DNA of 64,000 nucleotides from DSVQ01 sp964484765 (GTDB lineage Bacteria > Planctomycetota > Planctomycetia > Planctomycetales > Planctomycetaceae): the NCBI GenBank assembly GCA_964484765.1, contig CAZAGI010000029.1:17973-81972 (forward strand), in the 5' to 3' direction. Every line of letters begins with the position of its first letter. Position 1 is the stretch's first letter. Of this stretch, positions 27,012 through 36,587 are shown in pieces. The position numbers were made by a program, and so were the translations under genes. The notes beneath the pieces were generated by a model. It did not search any database. It was not told the origin of the DNA and saw only the letters and a list, made by a program, of their open reading frames with translations.

Positions 27012-27953
27012 ATGACAGTTCTGGAATGGCTCGCGCGCGGGATGTCAACTTTGATGAACGCCGTCACCGTGAATGGGCACCACAACGTGAACCTTACAAA
27101 TCCGCTTGCTCTCCGATGTGGCCTCTGCATCATCGCTTTTTTTGCGGCCGGAAGTTTGCTCTGTGGCGAGGAGTTCCCGGTTGATTTCGCCGCTGATGCC
27201 AAGAAGTATGTCATCCAATTCTTACCGTCTCGCGCGCCGGTCGTGCTGAACGAGAAGTCGCTGTTGAACTGGACGAACCCGGTGAGGCAGAAGGAGAAAG
27301 GTGAAACGTTCGTCTGGTTGTTCAAGAATCGACCCTATGCGATCGCAACGTTTTTCACATACTTCTACGATGAGAAAACGTTTTTGAAGCACGAATTCCA
27401 CTCGCTGGCACCCGGTCCGTTGCAGGCGACTTTCGATGGAAAACTCGCCTGGGCGCCCAAAGAAGCCGGAGTGACATGGAAGGACGTGGCCGCGGCTCCC
27501 ACGCCGGTGGGGAACCGCGTCGGTCGGATTCTCCAGATGCGGCAATTAGCGCGCGAATTCCGTGCCGAGCTGACCAGTCCCGACAAAGAGCGGACCGAAC
27601 TCCGCCTGGCGCCGCGTCCGCTACTCGAGTATTCATCGCCGGAATCAGGTGTCTTGGACGGCGTCATCCTCTCTTACGTGGTCGCGACTGATCCGGAAGT
27701 GCTGCTGCTCATGGAGGCCTATGAGGAAGATCGCGGCGGAAAGAAAGCCCAGGGATTTCGGTACGCCTTCGCCCGATTCCATTACTGGGATGTCGCGGCC
27801 TATCGCGGCGATGAAAAGGTCTGGCAAGCCACGCTGGATAAGTCTCACGAGACGAACACCCTCGGCGACCGCGAAAACATGTCCAAAATCTACAACAGCT
27901 TTCATCCCCATCCCGGCGGACAAGTCCCGATGAAAGTGCCACCGAAACCGTGA
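27012..27953 (+). CDS. Secreted protein of the window's paralogous family (copy 4)
   Basis: A 313-residue protein. The N-terminal 35 residues precede a hydrophobic signal-like segment (CGLCIIAFFAAGSLLCGEE), so the true start may be one of the internal ATGs (27042 or 27054). Family landmarks: SLLNWTNPV, FVWLFKNRPYAI, HEFHSLAPGPLQ, LAWAPKEAGVTW, ILQMRQLAREFRAEL, LRLAPRPLLEY, LDGVILSY, ATDPEVLLLMEA, FRYAFARF and EKVWQ. It begins one base after the stop of the vWA/GATase-like gene and is followed closely by copy 5. Copies 1 and 4 share the APKEAGV / SSKEAGV segment. No function is recognised. Confidence 0.78.
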   Translation: MTVLEWLARGMSTLMNAVTVNGHHNVNLTNPLALRCGLCIIAFFAAGSLLCGEEFPVDFAADAKKYVIQFLPSRAPVVLNEKSLLNWTNPVRQKEKGETFVWLFKNRPYAIATFFTYFYDEKTFLKHEFHSLAPGPLQATFDGKLAWAPKEAGVTWKDVAAAPTPVGNRVGRILQMRQLAREFRAELTSPDKERTELRLAPRPLLEYSSPESGVLDGVILSYVVATDPEVLLLMEAYEEDRGGKKAQGFRYAFARFHYWDVAAYRGDEKVWQATLDKSHETNTLGDRENMSKIYNSFHPHPGGQVPMKVPPKP

Positions 27954-27964
27954 GGGAGAACCTG

Positions 27965-28882
27965 ATGCCGAGCACAACTCACGCGCCTCGAATGGCTTCC
28001 ACCTTTGGCGATGTTCGATTGCCAATGCATTGCGCCGGAATCGCGGCATTGTTGTTCACTGTGTCGATGGGACCGTTCTCCGCAGGTCTTCTCGCTGCCG
28101 AACCGGAATTGAGCGAAGAGCAGCGGATCGCCGCCGTCTCTGCCGAAGCGAAGCGGTTCGTCGAGAAATGCGATATCGCAACCACGGCGAACAAGTCCGT
28201 GCACTACCAACGGCAACTGGAACCGATTTTGCGGTGGTCGAACCCGACCGCGGGGTCGGTGTATGGCGATATTTTTCTTTACACGCATCTTGGCCGCCCC
28301 GCGGCAATGGTGAGCTACTACAAATGGTTCAATCCTGACTGGGGCAGCACGGTCGAAGTCCATTCGTTCTCCCCCGAGCTGATTGCCGGCGTTGCGGACG
28401 GCGTTCGCTTCTGGTCGCCCAAAGCCCCCGGGCTGATGTATGCGGGACTCGACAACGCAGGAACTCCGGCTCCGTTACCGGCCGCGAGACTGACGCAGCT
28501 CAAGCGGCTCGCGAATGAATTCGCTGTGCAGTTGGAAGACACGCGCGGCGACTCGAATGGCGTGAAGCGCTCCCTCCGTCGGCTGGCACAACCCATCTAC
28601 CGCTTCCCCAAACCGACGGAAGAATCCGATTACATCGATGGAGCGGTGTTCGCGTTCGTCGAAGGAACCGACCCCGAGTTGCTGCTCTTTCTGGATGCCG
28701 TTCAAGGTAAAACCGCCGCCGTGTGGCGGTTTGGGATTGCCCGGATGAATCGTGACTTCATCCGTGTGACGCACAACGACAAGGTCGTCTGGGAAGGCGC
28801 GTATCTGTCGGATCCTTACGAACGGCCACACGAGGTCTACACCACATTTTCCGCGAAGGGCCGGATGAAGCCCGCTCCGTGA
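27965..28882 (+). CDS. Secreted protein of the window's paralogous family (copy 5)
   Basis: A 305-residue protein. ATG 27965 is preferred because AGGGAGAA precedes it; a GTG at 27950, overlapping the previous stop, is the alternative. The signal segment is IAALLFTVSMGPFSAGLLAAE. Family landmarks: PILRWSNPT, IFLYTHLGRPAAM, VEVHSFSPE, FWSPKAPGL, RLTQLKRLANEFAVQL, LRRLAQPIYRF, IDGAVFAF, GTDPELLLFLDA, WRFGIARM and KVVWEG. It is the most changed at the LRL-P motif. It lies between copy 4 and the 1903-residue protein gene, whose GTG start overlaps its stop codon by four bases. Confidence 0.8.
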   Translation: MPSTTHAPRMASTFGDVRLPMHCAGIAALLFTVSMGPFSAGLLAAEPELSEEQRIAAVSAEAKRFVEKCDIATTANKSVHYQRQLEPILRWSNPTAGSVYGDIFLYTHLGRPAAMVSYYKWFNPDWGSTVEVHSFSPELIAGVADGVRFWSPKAPGLMYAGLDNAGTPAPLPAARLTQLKRLANEFAVQLEDTRGDSNGVKRSLRRLAQPIYRFPKPTEESDYIDGAVFAFVEGTDPELLLFLDAVQGKTAAVWRFGIARMNRDFIRVTHNDKVVWEGAYLSDPYERPHEVYTTFSAKGRMKPAP

Positions 28883-31800
28883 TTTCACGCTGTGGGCAGC
28901 GCCACTTTGCAATCAAGTCCGGCGCCGCCCTGACGCATTTCTGCGGCCAGTCCTGGGAACACTTCAAATTGACTCTCTCGTCGCGATTTCCTGCTGATCT
29001 CCGGTCGCACAGTCACCCCTTGGAACCGGGAATCCGCTGGTGGCGTCTGGTCTTGTGGACCATCTCGTTCGGTGTAATCTGCGCGGGATTATCCCGCCCC
29101 GCACAGGCGCAGTTCGAGTTGCTGCGGTCTTTTTTTGAGCCTCGGGGCGCCGCACCGCGATTGTTTGAAGGCGACGCCGAACTCAACGCCGCCTTCATGG
29201 CAGCCGAGCGCGGAGAGACAGCACAATCTCTGGAGCAGGTCCACCAAGCGTTCGCCAAGCGAACCCGGCAGACATCCGCGCCGGACCCGAATGCACAGGC
29301 CGTACCCCAGAAGCTGCTCGTGCTCTGTCAAATCTGGCGCGAACAAAACGCTCCACCAAAAGCCGTCGCCGACGTTCTGACCGCGATCGTCTTCCCGGAA
29401 AATCGGCCGAAAGAGTTCTGGCCGTATCCCGCCGCGTGGCAGCCGGACGTGCGTCCTGTGATGACGGGAGAAACGCGATTGCCGCGGCCGCAAAGCGTTG
29501 CCGCAGAGCTGGTGCAATGGTCGGCGCGCGCCAACCTGCTCGCACCGCTCCGCCAGCGCCTCCAGACAATTCGAGAGCTTCCTGGCGCACACACCATGGC
29601 TGACGTGATGTCGCTGCAGCTGGCCATCGCCGAGCGCGATTCGACAGCGGCGACGCGCTCGCTGACGGCGCTCACGAAGACCGCTGGTGTCGATCCGGTG
29701 ACGGACGAAGCGCTGCTGCACGCCGTCAGTGCCGGTCTCAATGATCCGCCGTCCCGTGTTGCGGCGTTGACACTGCTGGAAACGATCCTGCAGGCCCCGC
29801 ATCAACAGCAACCAGGCCTGCTGGGTGAAACCCGTTTTTCGCTGCAATTGCAGGCCGTGCAGCTTTATTTCGATGGGAATCGCCCGGATGACGCGGTGCG
29901 GCTGGCACGGTTGGCGCTCGAGTCAACGCCATCAACTCAGCGCTACGGACAGGAACTCTCCGAGCACGTTCGTCAGTTGCAACGCACGCAGATGGCCGCT
30001 GTGCTCCTGAACGGACACCGTGTGGAAGAAGCGCTCGTCGTGCTCGCACAACGACTCGATGATCCACCAACGCGCTACGAAATGACATATCCTTCCGTGA
30101 ATGTGGCAACCCGGTTGGGACGTGAACTCCAATCGCTGCCGGCTGAAAAGCGATTTGCCATCCTGCGGTCATGGGTCTTGCCCGATGGCGGTCGGACCCA
30201 GCTGCGCGAGTACAACGACTTCATCCCCGACTTTGCGTCTGTTCGCCAGGACAACGAGGCATCCTTTCCGACGATGGGAATTCTGCAGGACGTCTACAGC
30301 ACGACCTGGCATTTGCTGCTGACGGCGCGCGAACTCGGTCGGCTCGATGAGGTGATGGAGGATTTGTCGCGATTGCCGTCGGGCGCGCCAGATGTTCTCG
30401 CCGTGCAGACCTTGGCGCTGCTGGTTCGCGATGTGGATACGACCGATGCCGATCGCCGTGCGCCGCTTTCGCAACATCTGCAGACCTTGCTGGAATTGAC
30501 GACTTCCTTGGTTCCTAAATGGGAAGACAACCCCAAGCGGCCATTGTCGCTGCTCACTTGCACCGTCGCGCTCGAAGCAGCGCGACACGCGGAATGGTCG
30601 GGCTTCTCTCAGGAGCTGCTCATGCGGCTGATCGAACATTCGCAGCGGCTGCAATGGGATCGGCCGCGTCCACATCTGCGAATGGCATGGGCCGAAGTGC
30701 AACGCCGCCGGCAAACTGAAACCGCAGACGCAGTCCAGCAACCGATCCGCCCCGCAGCCGTTCCCGACGCCTGGCAGGAACTGCGGCCCAGACACTGGAT
30801 TGCCGCGGGAACGGAGAGCGCCGCCCAGCAATCGGGCGGCTCGCTCGCCGACGTCTGGCTAGCGCACGATGAAACGATCGAGCACCTCATTGGTCGCTAC
30901 GACTCATTTCTGTTCTTTGAATACCCCATGACCGGCGACTTCACAGTGTCGATGGAGGTCCGCGAGGGCGGCTGGTCGGAGGGCGGCAGCGGTTATGGCG
31001 GGGTGACGTTCGCCACCAACGGTTACGCCGACATCGCGCCGTTGCACGCGCCGGGACGAACCAATTCCTCGTGGGGACCCTCGCTGACGAATCTGCTGCA
31101 CCGCAGCCCCTGGAATCGCCAGACCGTGGAAGTCCGGAACGGCGTTGTCCGTTACTATGCCAATGGTCAATTGGTGCACGAAGACCAACCCGGCACATCT
31201 GCCCCATGGTTGGCGCTGAATGCCGACTGGGGGCGGACGCCGCTCTTTCGGAATATCGCGTTCACGGGATCGCCGGTGATTCCTGCCGAGATTCCGCTAT
31301 TGACGGATCATCGACTGCGCGGCTGGGTCGCCAATTTCTATGGCGAAACGCGGGACGACACCCTGCGGACCGCGCCGGCGATCAATCGTCGAGTCATTTC
31401 CCAGGATCGGCTGGCGTTCCCGGTGCTCACCGACGGCAATGCCGGTCCCATAGAAATTGGCCCGATGACCGACTGGTTCTGGGAAAACAACGAACTGCGC
31501 TCGCAGGCCCGCGAGTCGCTGTTCCCGACGCCGCAACCCTCGCGAATTGCGTATTACCGACCGCTTCAGCCCGACGACACCCTGGAATACGAGTTTTTCG
31601 CTCAGGCCGACACCGTGATGGTGCATCCTACTGTGGGACGCTTTGTCTACCTGCTGAGCAAGAATGGAGTGACGGTGAAGCCGATCTCGCTCCATGATTC
31701 CGAAACGCCTGTGTTGCCGAGTAACGAGCAGGTGCGGTCACACAGCATTACCATCAAAGACAAGGATTGGAACCACGTTCGCCTGACGATGCGTGACGAT

Positions 31801-34590
31801 CACGTCGTCATCCAAATCAACGACGGCGAGAGCCTGGAGATCCCCTTGCCGCAATTTGGGAGCCGCGAATTCGGCTGGTGGCACGATGCCGGACAGACAT
31901 CGGTGCGCATTCGCAAGGCGACTCTGCGCGGAGCGTGGCCGAAGACGTTTACAGTGGCCCATCGATCGGCGATTGAGCGTCCGCAGCCGCTGAATCCGCC
32001 GCAACAGAGACGGTTCATCACGGGCGTCATGCAGGAAGCTCTCCTGGCCGACAACGCCTATGGGGTTTATCGCCGCGCGCTGCAACTCGACGGCGAAGCG
32101 CGATACGAATTTCTGCGCCGCTGGGTGATGCCGGGGCCGGATCACGCCACGCTACGAACCACCGGTGCATTCACACCCACACATCCGTCCCCCGCGGCCC
32201 TCGCCGACAATCCGATCGATGCCGCGACTGCCGAAGCGCGGCAACAAATCAATGCGCGCCGAGTGCAAACCGGGGGCAGTTTTGTGTGCCCGGCGGTGCT
32301 GCTGGTGTTTTCCGCCTTGGAATTAGGCCGCCTGGGCGAATTGAACGATGCGCTGGATCTTCCCGATGACAGCCCTTCACCGGCGCTGGTTCGCGCCCGG
32401 GCTGCCATGCGCGGCATGATCGCGCTGATGGAAGACCGTATCGACCAGGCCAATGCGGCGTTGTGGGAATGCAATCAATTGCTGCTCGACGGCGGGCGTC
32501 TCGAACAGCATGAACGTTGGAGCGAACCGGCGCTGTGCAGTCTCGCCATTCTGCATCCCGCCACGCGCGAAGTCGCGTTCGAACTCCTGGATCGCATTCA
32601 ACGACGACAGCTGCAGTCAGGGCAGGCGGGCACGCCCGAGTTCAGCCGCTACGTGCGTCACCTGCACGGCCACGCGCTCTTTTTGCTGCAAGGCGGTGAT
32701 GAAGCCACATTCGGGACGCACCCGCGGCTCAAGCATTGGCAAGCCGTATCGCAATTCAGCGCCCGCACACGCGGACCTGGCTATGTCACCGCATCTTTCG
32801 ACACCCTCGGCCATGAACTGCAGCTGCGCGGCGGTCATGATCGCGACATGGTGTACTTTCAATCGCCGTTGCGCGGCAACTTTGAACTTCGTGCCCGACT
32901 GACTCATTTTGATTACCGGGAACTGATGCCCTTGGTAGGGGGCATTTCCACGGTGGTTCGCTTCGACGGCAAGAACAAGAAAGTGCAGTTGTTGAACACG
33001 CCGCTGCAGGAAGTTCCGCTGGAGATGCCGCACGCGCGCCGGGTCCGGTCGTGGGGTGATTATCAGATCGTTGTGCAAGAGGGACGGCTGACGTTTCTGG
33101 TCGACGGGCAGAAACTTCATGAGGAAGAATTGTCGCCCGACGCCGATCCCTGGGTCGCGATTCAAGGCTGGGCCGGATACTCGTCGCGCGCGGCCCGCAA
33201 TGTGGTCATCACCGGCAATCCCGAGATCCCCAAGGAACTGAACCTGCTTGCCGCGCCGGACCTGCAGGGTTGGTTGATGGATTATTACGGCAGCGCGACC
33301 GGGCAACCGCCGTATCCGTGGCGGCTTGAGAATACGGAATTACAATGCTTGCAAGCCGCTGTTCGTGGCGCGACCCCCGGTCGACTGAAGATCGAGAACA
33401 TCATCCGCTATCACCGTCCGCTGCTCGAGGATGGTGAGTTGGACTACGAATTCTTTTACGACCCGGAAGCCCCGGTTGCGGCGTCGACGGTTCTCCCGCG
33501 GACCGGTTTCCTGGCGGAGCCGCAAGCCGTTAACGCACTGCCGGGCAGAACCATGGTTCATCCGGCGCTCGATCGGCTGGTCTGCCTGCTGGAGCCGGAT
33601 GGCGTCAAGGTCCATTGGTTGACAGACGGCCGATTCGATCGCACCGGCGTTACACCGGACAATGCGGCCGCCGTCGCGGGTTCCCAACCCTTGCCGCTTC
33701 AAAAGCAAGCCTGGAACGCGGTCATTTTCCGCGTGACCGGTGACGAGCTGACGATCGTGCTCAATGGAGAAACGATCTGCACACATCCCATCGAACCCAC
33801 GAACCAGCGGCAATTCGGCTTTTTTCACTATGTGAACGAATCGACGGCTCGCGTGCGCAATGTGCGGTATCGCGGATCATGGCCGTTGACTTTGCCGACG
33901 CCCGCCGAGCAAGAATTGGCGACCGGCCCCGAGCAGGATCTCGAGATTCCCCCCGCGGAATTGCCGGCCCGGGTGGAATTTGACCTCACGCGGACACCGT
34001 TCGATCTGAAGAAATTCCGCTACGTGTGGGACGCGAACATCGCCAAATTTCTGCAAGCGACGCCGCAAGGGTACCGGCTGCATTTTCCGGCGGGTGAACC
34101 GAAGGGTGCCACCGTCGCGGGATTTGCGCCGAAGGTGCGCATCAAGGGAGACTTCATCGCCACGGTCGATTACAAGCAGCTCAAGACGACCCCCGTGAAA
34201 GAATCGTGGGGTTCCGGGATGAGCTTCAAGTTCAAGATGGCAGCATCGTATGAGGCCGGCATCGAAGTCCGCCAGACATCGACCGGGCAGTCCGTGAATT
34301 GCGTCTGGCAGATGCCCACGCCTGCGCGCTCGAGCGTGTACTATGCCGAGAATCACGCCGACTTCCCGACGGAAGGCCGCTTGCGGCTGGTGCGTCGCGG
34401 ATCAACGGTCTATTTCCTGACGGCAGAACCGGGCAGCGACGATTTTCGATTGCTGACGACGCGTCCCCTGGGACTGGCCGATATCGAGCGCATCGGCGCA
34501 CAAGTCGACTGCAGCGACGCAGCCGGTGGGGCCGACGTCCTCGTCACGCACATCGCGATTCAGGCACAGCAACTCGTCCCGATCAAGTGA
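28879..34590 (+). CDS. Very large secreted protein with duplicated beta-sandwich-like modules (DUF1583-like)
   Basis: A 1903-residue protein that starts at a GTG overlapping the previous stop (GTGA). An export signal lies at about residues 54-78 (WWRLVLWTISFGVICAGLS). The N-terminal third is helical and TPR-like. Two long modules follow that repeat each other: module A (about 660-1020) and module B (about 1290-1670). Matching segments are IAYYRPLQPDDTLEYEFF with IIRYHRPLLEDGELDYEFF, TMVHPTVGRFVYLL with TMVHPALDRLVCLL, and RKATLRGAWPKTF with RNVRYRGSWPLTL. These resemble concanavalin/LamG-like folds and planctomycete DUF1581/DUF1583 proteins; that name is from memory and not searched. It closes the MoxR gene run and is probably a cell-surface or periplasmic protein. 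Confidence 0.75.
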   Translation: MISRCGQRHFAIKSGAALTHFCGQSWEHFKLTLSSRFPADLRSHSHPLEPGIRWWRLVLWTISFGVICAGLSRPAQAQFELLRSFFEPRGAAPRLFEGDAELNAAFMAAERGETAQSLEQVHQAFAKRTRQTSAPDPNAQAVPQKLLVLCQIWREQNAPPKAVADVLTAIVFPENRPKEFWPYPAAWQPDVRPVMTGETRLPRPQSVAAELVQWSARANLLAPLRQRLQTIRELPGAHTMADVMSLQLAIAERDSTAATRSLTALTKTAGVDPVTDEALLHAVSAGLNDPPSRVAALTLLETILQAPHQQQPGLLGETRFSLQLQAVQLYFDGNRPDDAVRLARLALESTPSTQRYGQELSEHVRQLQRTQMAAVLLNGHRVEEALVVLAQRLDDPPTRYEMTYPSVNVATRLGRELQSLPAEKRFAILRSWVLPDGGRTQLREYNDFIPDFASVRQDNEASFPTMGILQDVYSTTWHLLLTARELGRLDEVMEDLSRLPSGAPDVLAVQTLALLVRDVDTTDADRRAPLSQHLQTLLELTTSLVPKWEDNPKRPLSLLTCTVALEAARHAEWSGFSQELLMRLIEHSQRLQWDRPRPHLRMAWAEVQRRRQTETADAVQQPIRPAAVPDAWQELRPRHWIAAGTESAAQQSGGSLADVWLAHDETIEHLIGRYDSFLFFEYPMTGDFTVSMEVREGGWSEGGSGYGGVTFATNGYADIAPLHAPGRTNSSWGPSLTNLLHRSPWNRQTVEVRNGVVRYYANGQLVHEDQPGTSAPWLALNADWGRTPLFRNIAFTGSPVIPAEIPLLTDHRLRGWVANFYGETRDDTLRTAPAINRRVISQDRLAFPVLTDGNAGPIEIGPMTDWFWENNELRSQARESLFPTPQPSRIAYYRPLQPDDTLEYEFFAQADTVMVHPTVGRFVYLLSKNGVTVKPISLHDSETPVLPSNEQVRSHSITIKDKDWNHVRLTMRDDHVVIQINDGESLEIPLPQFGSREFGWWHDAGQTSVRIRKATLRGAWPKTFTVAHRSAIERPQPLNPPQQRRFITGVMQEALLADNAYGVYRRALQLDGEARYEFLRRWVMPGPDHATLRTTGAFTPTHPSPAALADNPIDAATAEARQQINARRVQTGGSFVCPAVLLVFSALELGRLGELNDALDLPDDSPSPALVRARAAMRGMIALMEDRIDQANAALWECNQLLLDGGRLEQHERWSEPALCSLAILHPATREVAFELLDRIQRRQLQSGQAGTPEFSRYVRHLHGHALFLLQGGDEATFGTHPRLKHWQAVSQFSARTRGPGYVTASFDTLGHELQLRGGHDRDMVYFQSPLRGNFELRARLTHFDYRELMPLVGGISTVVRFDGKNKKVQLLNTPLQEVPLEMPHARRVRSWGDYQIVVQEGRLTFLVDGQKLHEEELSPDADPWVAIQGWAGYSSRAARNVVITGNPEIPKELNLLAAPDLQGWLMDYYGSATGQPPYPWRLENTELQCLQAAVRGATPGRLKIENIIRYHRPLLEDGELDYEFFYDPEAPVAASTVLPRTGFLAEPQAVNALPGRTMVHPALDRLVCLLEPDGVKVHWLTDGRFDRTGVTPDNAAAVAGSQPLPLQKQAWNAVIFRVTGDELTIVLNGETICTHPIEPTNQRQFGFFHYVNESTARVRNVRYRGSWPLTLPTPAEQELATGPEQDLEIPPAELPARVEFDLTRTPFDLKKFRYVWDANIAKFLQATPQGYRLHFPAGEPKGATVAGFAPKVRIKGDFIATVDYKQLKTTPVKESWGSGMSFKFKMAASYEAGIEVRQTSTGQSVNCVWQMPTPARSSVYYAENHADFPTEGRLRLVRRGSTVYFLTAEPGSDDFRLLTTRPLGLADIERIGAQVDCSDAAGGADVLVTHIAIQAQQLVPIK

Positions 34591-34642
34591 TGTTCAACGG
34601 GCCGCGCACGTTGTCCACAAGAGACTTCGCACTCAGCGGTGG

Positions 34643-35368
34643 TTAGTAACCGCCAGTCGATCCTGTCGCGGCGACAGTGATCGCCGGCAGTCCCAGCCGA
34701 GCGCGGGCTTCGTCGAGCATCTCTTTCGTTCGGCTGGCCCCGCAGCGCGTGACTCCAATTTCTCGAACGATCAGCAGCGTTTCCAGATCGCGCACACCGC
34801 CGGCGGCTTTCACCTGCACGTGTGGCGCGGCGTGCAGACGCATTAATTTCAGATCGGCCGGCGTCGCCCCGCCCGTCCCGTAACCGGTCGAGGTCTTCAC
34901 CCAATCGGCGTTCAGTTCCGAACAGATTTCACAAAGCCGGATTTTTTGCTCGTCTTTGAGGTAGCAGTTCTCAAAGATGACTTTCACCTTCTGCCCGGCG
35001 GCATGCGCGAGATCAATCACCGCTTTGATGTCGCGGCGGACATCGTCCCATTCACCGCTGAGCACCTGGCTGATGTTGACGACCAGATCGAGTTCTTCAC
35101 AGCCATCGTCCAGCGCACGCTGGGCTTCTGCGACTTTGACCGCCGTGGTGTGGCCGCCGTGTGGAAAACCGATGGTGGTGCTCGCCTTCACGGTGCTGCC
35201 GCGCAGCATGTCCGCACAGCGTTTCAGGGCAAACGGCATAATGCAGACACTGGCCACATCGTAAGCGAGCGCGAGACGAATTCCGGCATCAAGATCGGCA
35301 TTGGTCAGCGTGGGATTCAGCAGCGAATGATCGATCATTTTGGCGAGATCGGCGTAGTTCCAGGCCAT
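34643..35368 (-). CDS. deoC: Deoxyribose-phosphate aldolase
   Basis: A 241-residue cytoplasmic enzyme that splits 2-deoxyribose 5-phosphate into glyceraldehyde 3-phosphate and acetaldehyde, in nucleoside breakdown. Class I aldolase features: MIDHSLLNPTLT at the N-terminus, LDLVVNISQVLSGEW (catalytic Asp region), VKTSTGYGTGGAT (Schiff-base Lys) and VQVKAAGGVRD (second catalytic Lys). Length fits the family. ATG 35368 is taken as the start because the conserved protein begins there; the frame stays open upstream through the palindrome at 35465-35582, but that extension is not protein-like. No other nucleoside genes are adjacent. Confidence 0.95.
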   Translation of the reverse strand: MAWNYADLAKMIDHSLLNPTLTNADLDAGIRLALAYDVASVCIMPFALKRCADMLRGSTVKASTTIGFPHGGHTTAVKVAEAQRALDDGCEELDLVVNISQVLSGEWDDVRRDIKAVIDLAHAAGQKVKVIFENCYLKDEQKIRLCEICSELNADWVKTSTGYGTGGATPADLKLMRLHAAPHVQVKAAGGVRDLETLLIVREIGVTRCGASRTKEMLDEARARLGLPAITVAATGSTGGY

Positions 35369-35464
35369 ACGGGCGTCATTCTTCGCGAAAGAGGATTCAG
35401 CTCGGTCCCAGCCAACGATGATCCCATTTCGCTGGCGGCGCATCAAGCCGACGGGAACTCTTGC

Positions 35465-35582
35465 GTAGTGGGTCAGTTTGAACACAAGAATGTCGGGGCG
35501 GGGGCCCCGACCTAAGAATTTCGATGACGTTGGCAGCCATAGGTCGGGGCCCCCGCCCCGACTCATCAATCTGACCCACTAC
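35465..35582. repeat. 118-bp near-perfect palindromic element
   Basis: Outer arms GTAGTGGGTCAG (35465-35476) and CTGACCCACTAC (35571-35582) are perfect over 12 bp. Inner arms 35492-35514 and 35540-35562 are perfect over 23 bp and very GC-rich, and each inner arm is itself partly palindromic (CGGGGC/GCCCCG). The element sits between the deoC start and the 3' end of the next minus-strand gene. It looks like a MITE or a REP pair (BIME). Confidence 0.75.
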
Positions 35583-35606
35583 CGGAACTCGCGCCGGCGG
35601 ACGGGT

Positions 35607-36584
35607 TTACTCAGCCCGCGGCGGGTAGACCTCCAGCGCATCGGCGGGAGGATATTCCGGGAGGACGGCCAGGGAATGCAGGTGAATCGTCTTGGCCAGC
35701 ACACCGTCGCCCTTCGTCATCATCGGTGGCTTGAACGGCCGGTTGGGCTGCAGTCGGCCGCCAAGATCGACGGTGAGAAAGTCGATCTGCAATTCCGTGC
35801 CGCGGCCATCACCGTCGTCGTCCAGCAGACCGTGCTCAGTCGCCAGCAGTTCGCCTTCCAAATACGACTGCGCGAGATTCTTCACCGTGGTCATGTACAG
35901 ATCAAACAGGCTGAACTGGCCATCCCGGTCGGCATCGAGGTCGGCGGTCACGAGGTCGGTTGTGGCCATAACGCGGGCCAGTTCGTGGGGGAATTCCGTT
36001 TCGTTGGTTTCCCCGGCGGCATCGGTGGCCGCCAGAATGACGCGACCTTTCGCCGACAGCGGTTTAATCCAAAAGCCGCTGGTTGATGTTGTGAGGACGA
36101 ACACCTGCTCGCGGCAGGCAACGCCTTCAAAGAGTTTGGCGAATTCGGCCTGCTGCAAATCGGGACCCGGCAGATTCAGCCAGGAGACACTGCCATCGAA
36201 GTGTGTATGGCCGAGCACAAACACCCACAGGCGATCGTGTTCGCCCAACTCGGCTTTCATTTTCGTCGCTGCTTCGGTGATGGCTTCACGCGTGGCGCGC
36301 GGCGATTCGCGGATCCAGCTCGCGTCGTCCTCGGCCGGTTCATCACCGGTGAGCAGGACGACGGATTCCGGGCCGATGCCGCACCGCGATTCCAACCCGG
36401 CAGTCAGCCTGTTCATGGTCTGCGAAAAGAGTTTGTGGTGATCGGCGTCGCCAGTGAGGCCGCAAATGATCAACACGCGCGGTGTCCCCGGGGCAGCCGT
36501 CGCAGTTTCATCCGCGAGGACGCAGGCACCGCTGATCGACGCCAGACACAACCACACTCTCAACACAATGCGAATGCACAGCAT
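35607..36584 (-). CDS. Caspase-fold-like (C13/C14-like) secreted protein
   Basis: A 325-residue protein with signal peptide (IVLRVWLCLASISGACVLAD). A Rossmann-like caspase fold is suggested by VLIICGLTG, a DRLWVFVLGHTHFDG strand carrying the His that legumain/caspase-type proteases use, and a VFVLTTSTSGFW strand where the catalytic Cys (DSCHSG-like) would be. That position is Ser/Thr, so the protein may be an inactive homologue. An acidic segment DADRDGQFSLFDLY resembles an EF-hand. The partial gene at 3-632 is a paralogue. It lies 3 bp after copy 6 of the secreted family in the same direction, so the two are an operon. Confidence 0.65.
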   Translation of the reverse strand: MLCIRIVLRVWLCLASISGACVLADETATAAPGTPRVLIICGLTGDADHHKLFSQTMNRLTAGLESRCGIGPESVVLLTGDEPAEDDASWIRESPRATREAITEAATKMKAELGEHDRLWVFVLGHTHFDGSVSWLNLPGPDLQQAEFAKLFEGVACREQVFVLTTSTSGFWIKPLSAKGRVILAATDAAGETNETEFPHELARVMATTDLVTADLDADRDGQFSLFDLYMTTVKNLAQSYLEGELLATEHGLLDDDGDGRGTELQIDFLTVDLGGRLQPNRPFKPPMMTKGDGVLAKTIHLHSLAVLPEYPPADALEVYPPRAE

Positions 36585-36587
36585 GGA

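Noticed and set aside
35369..35569. N-terminal extension of deoC
   Set aside because: The extra 67 codons run through the palindromic element; the conserved aldolase starts at 35368.
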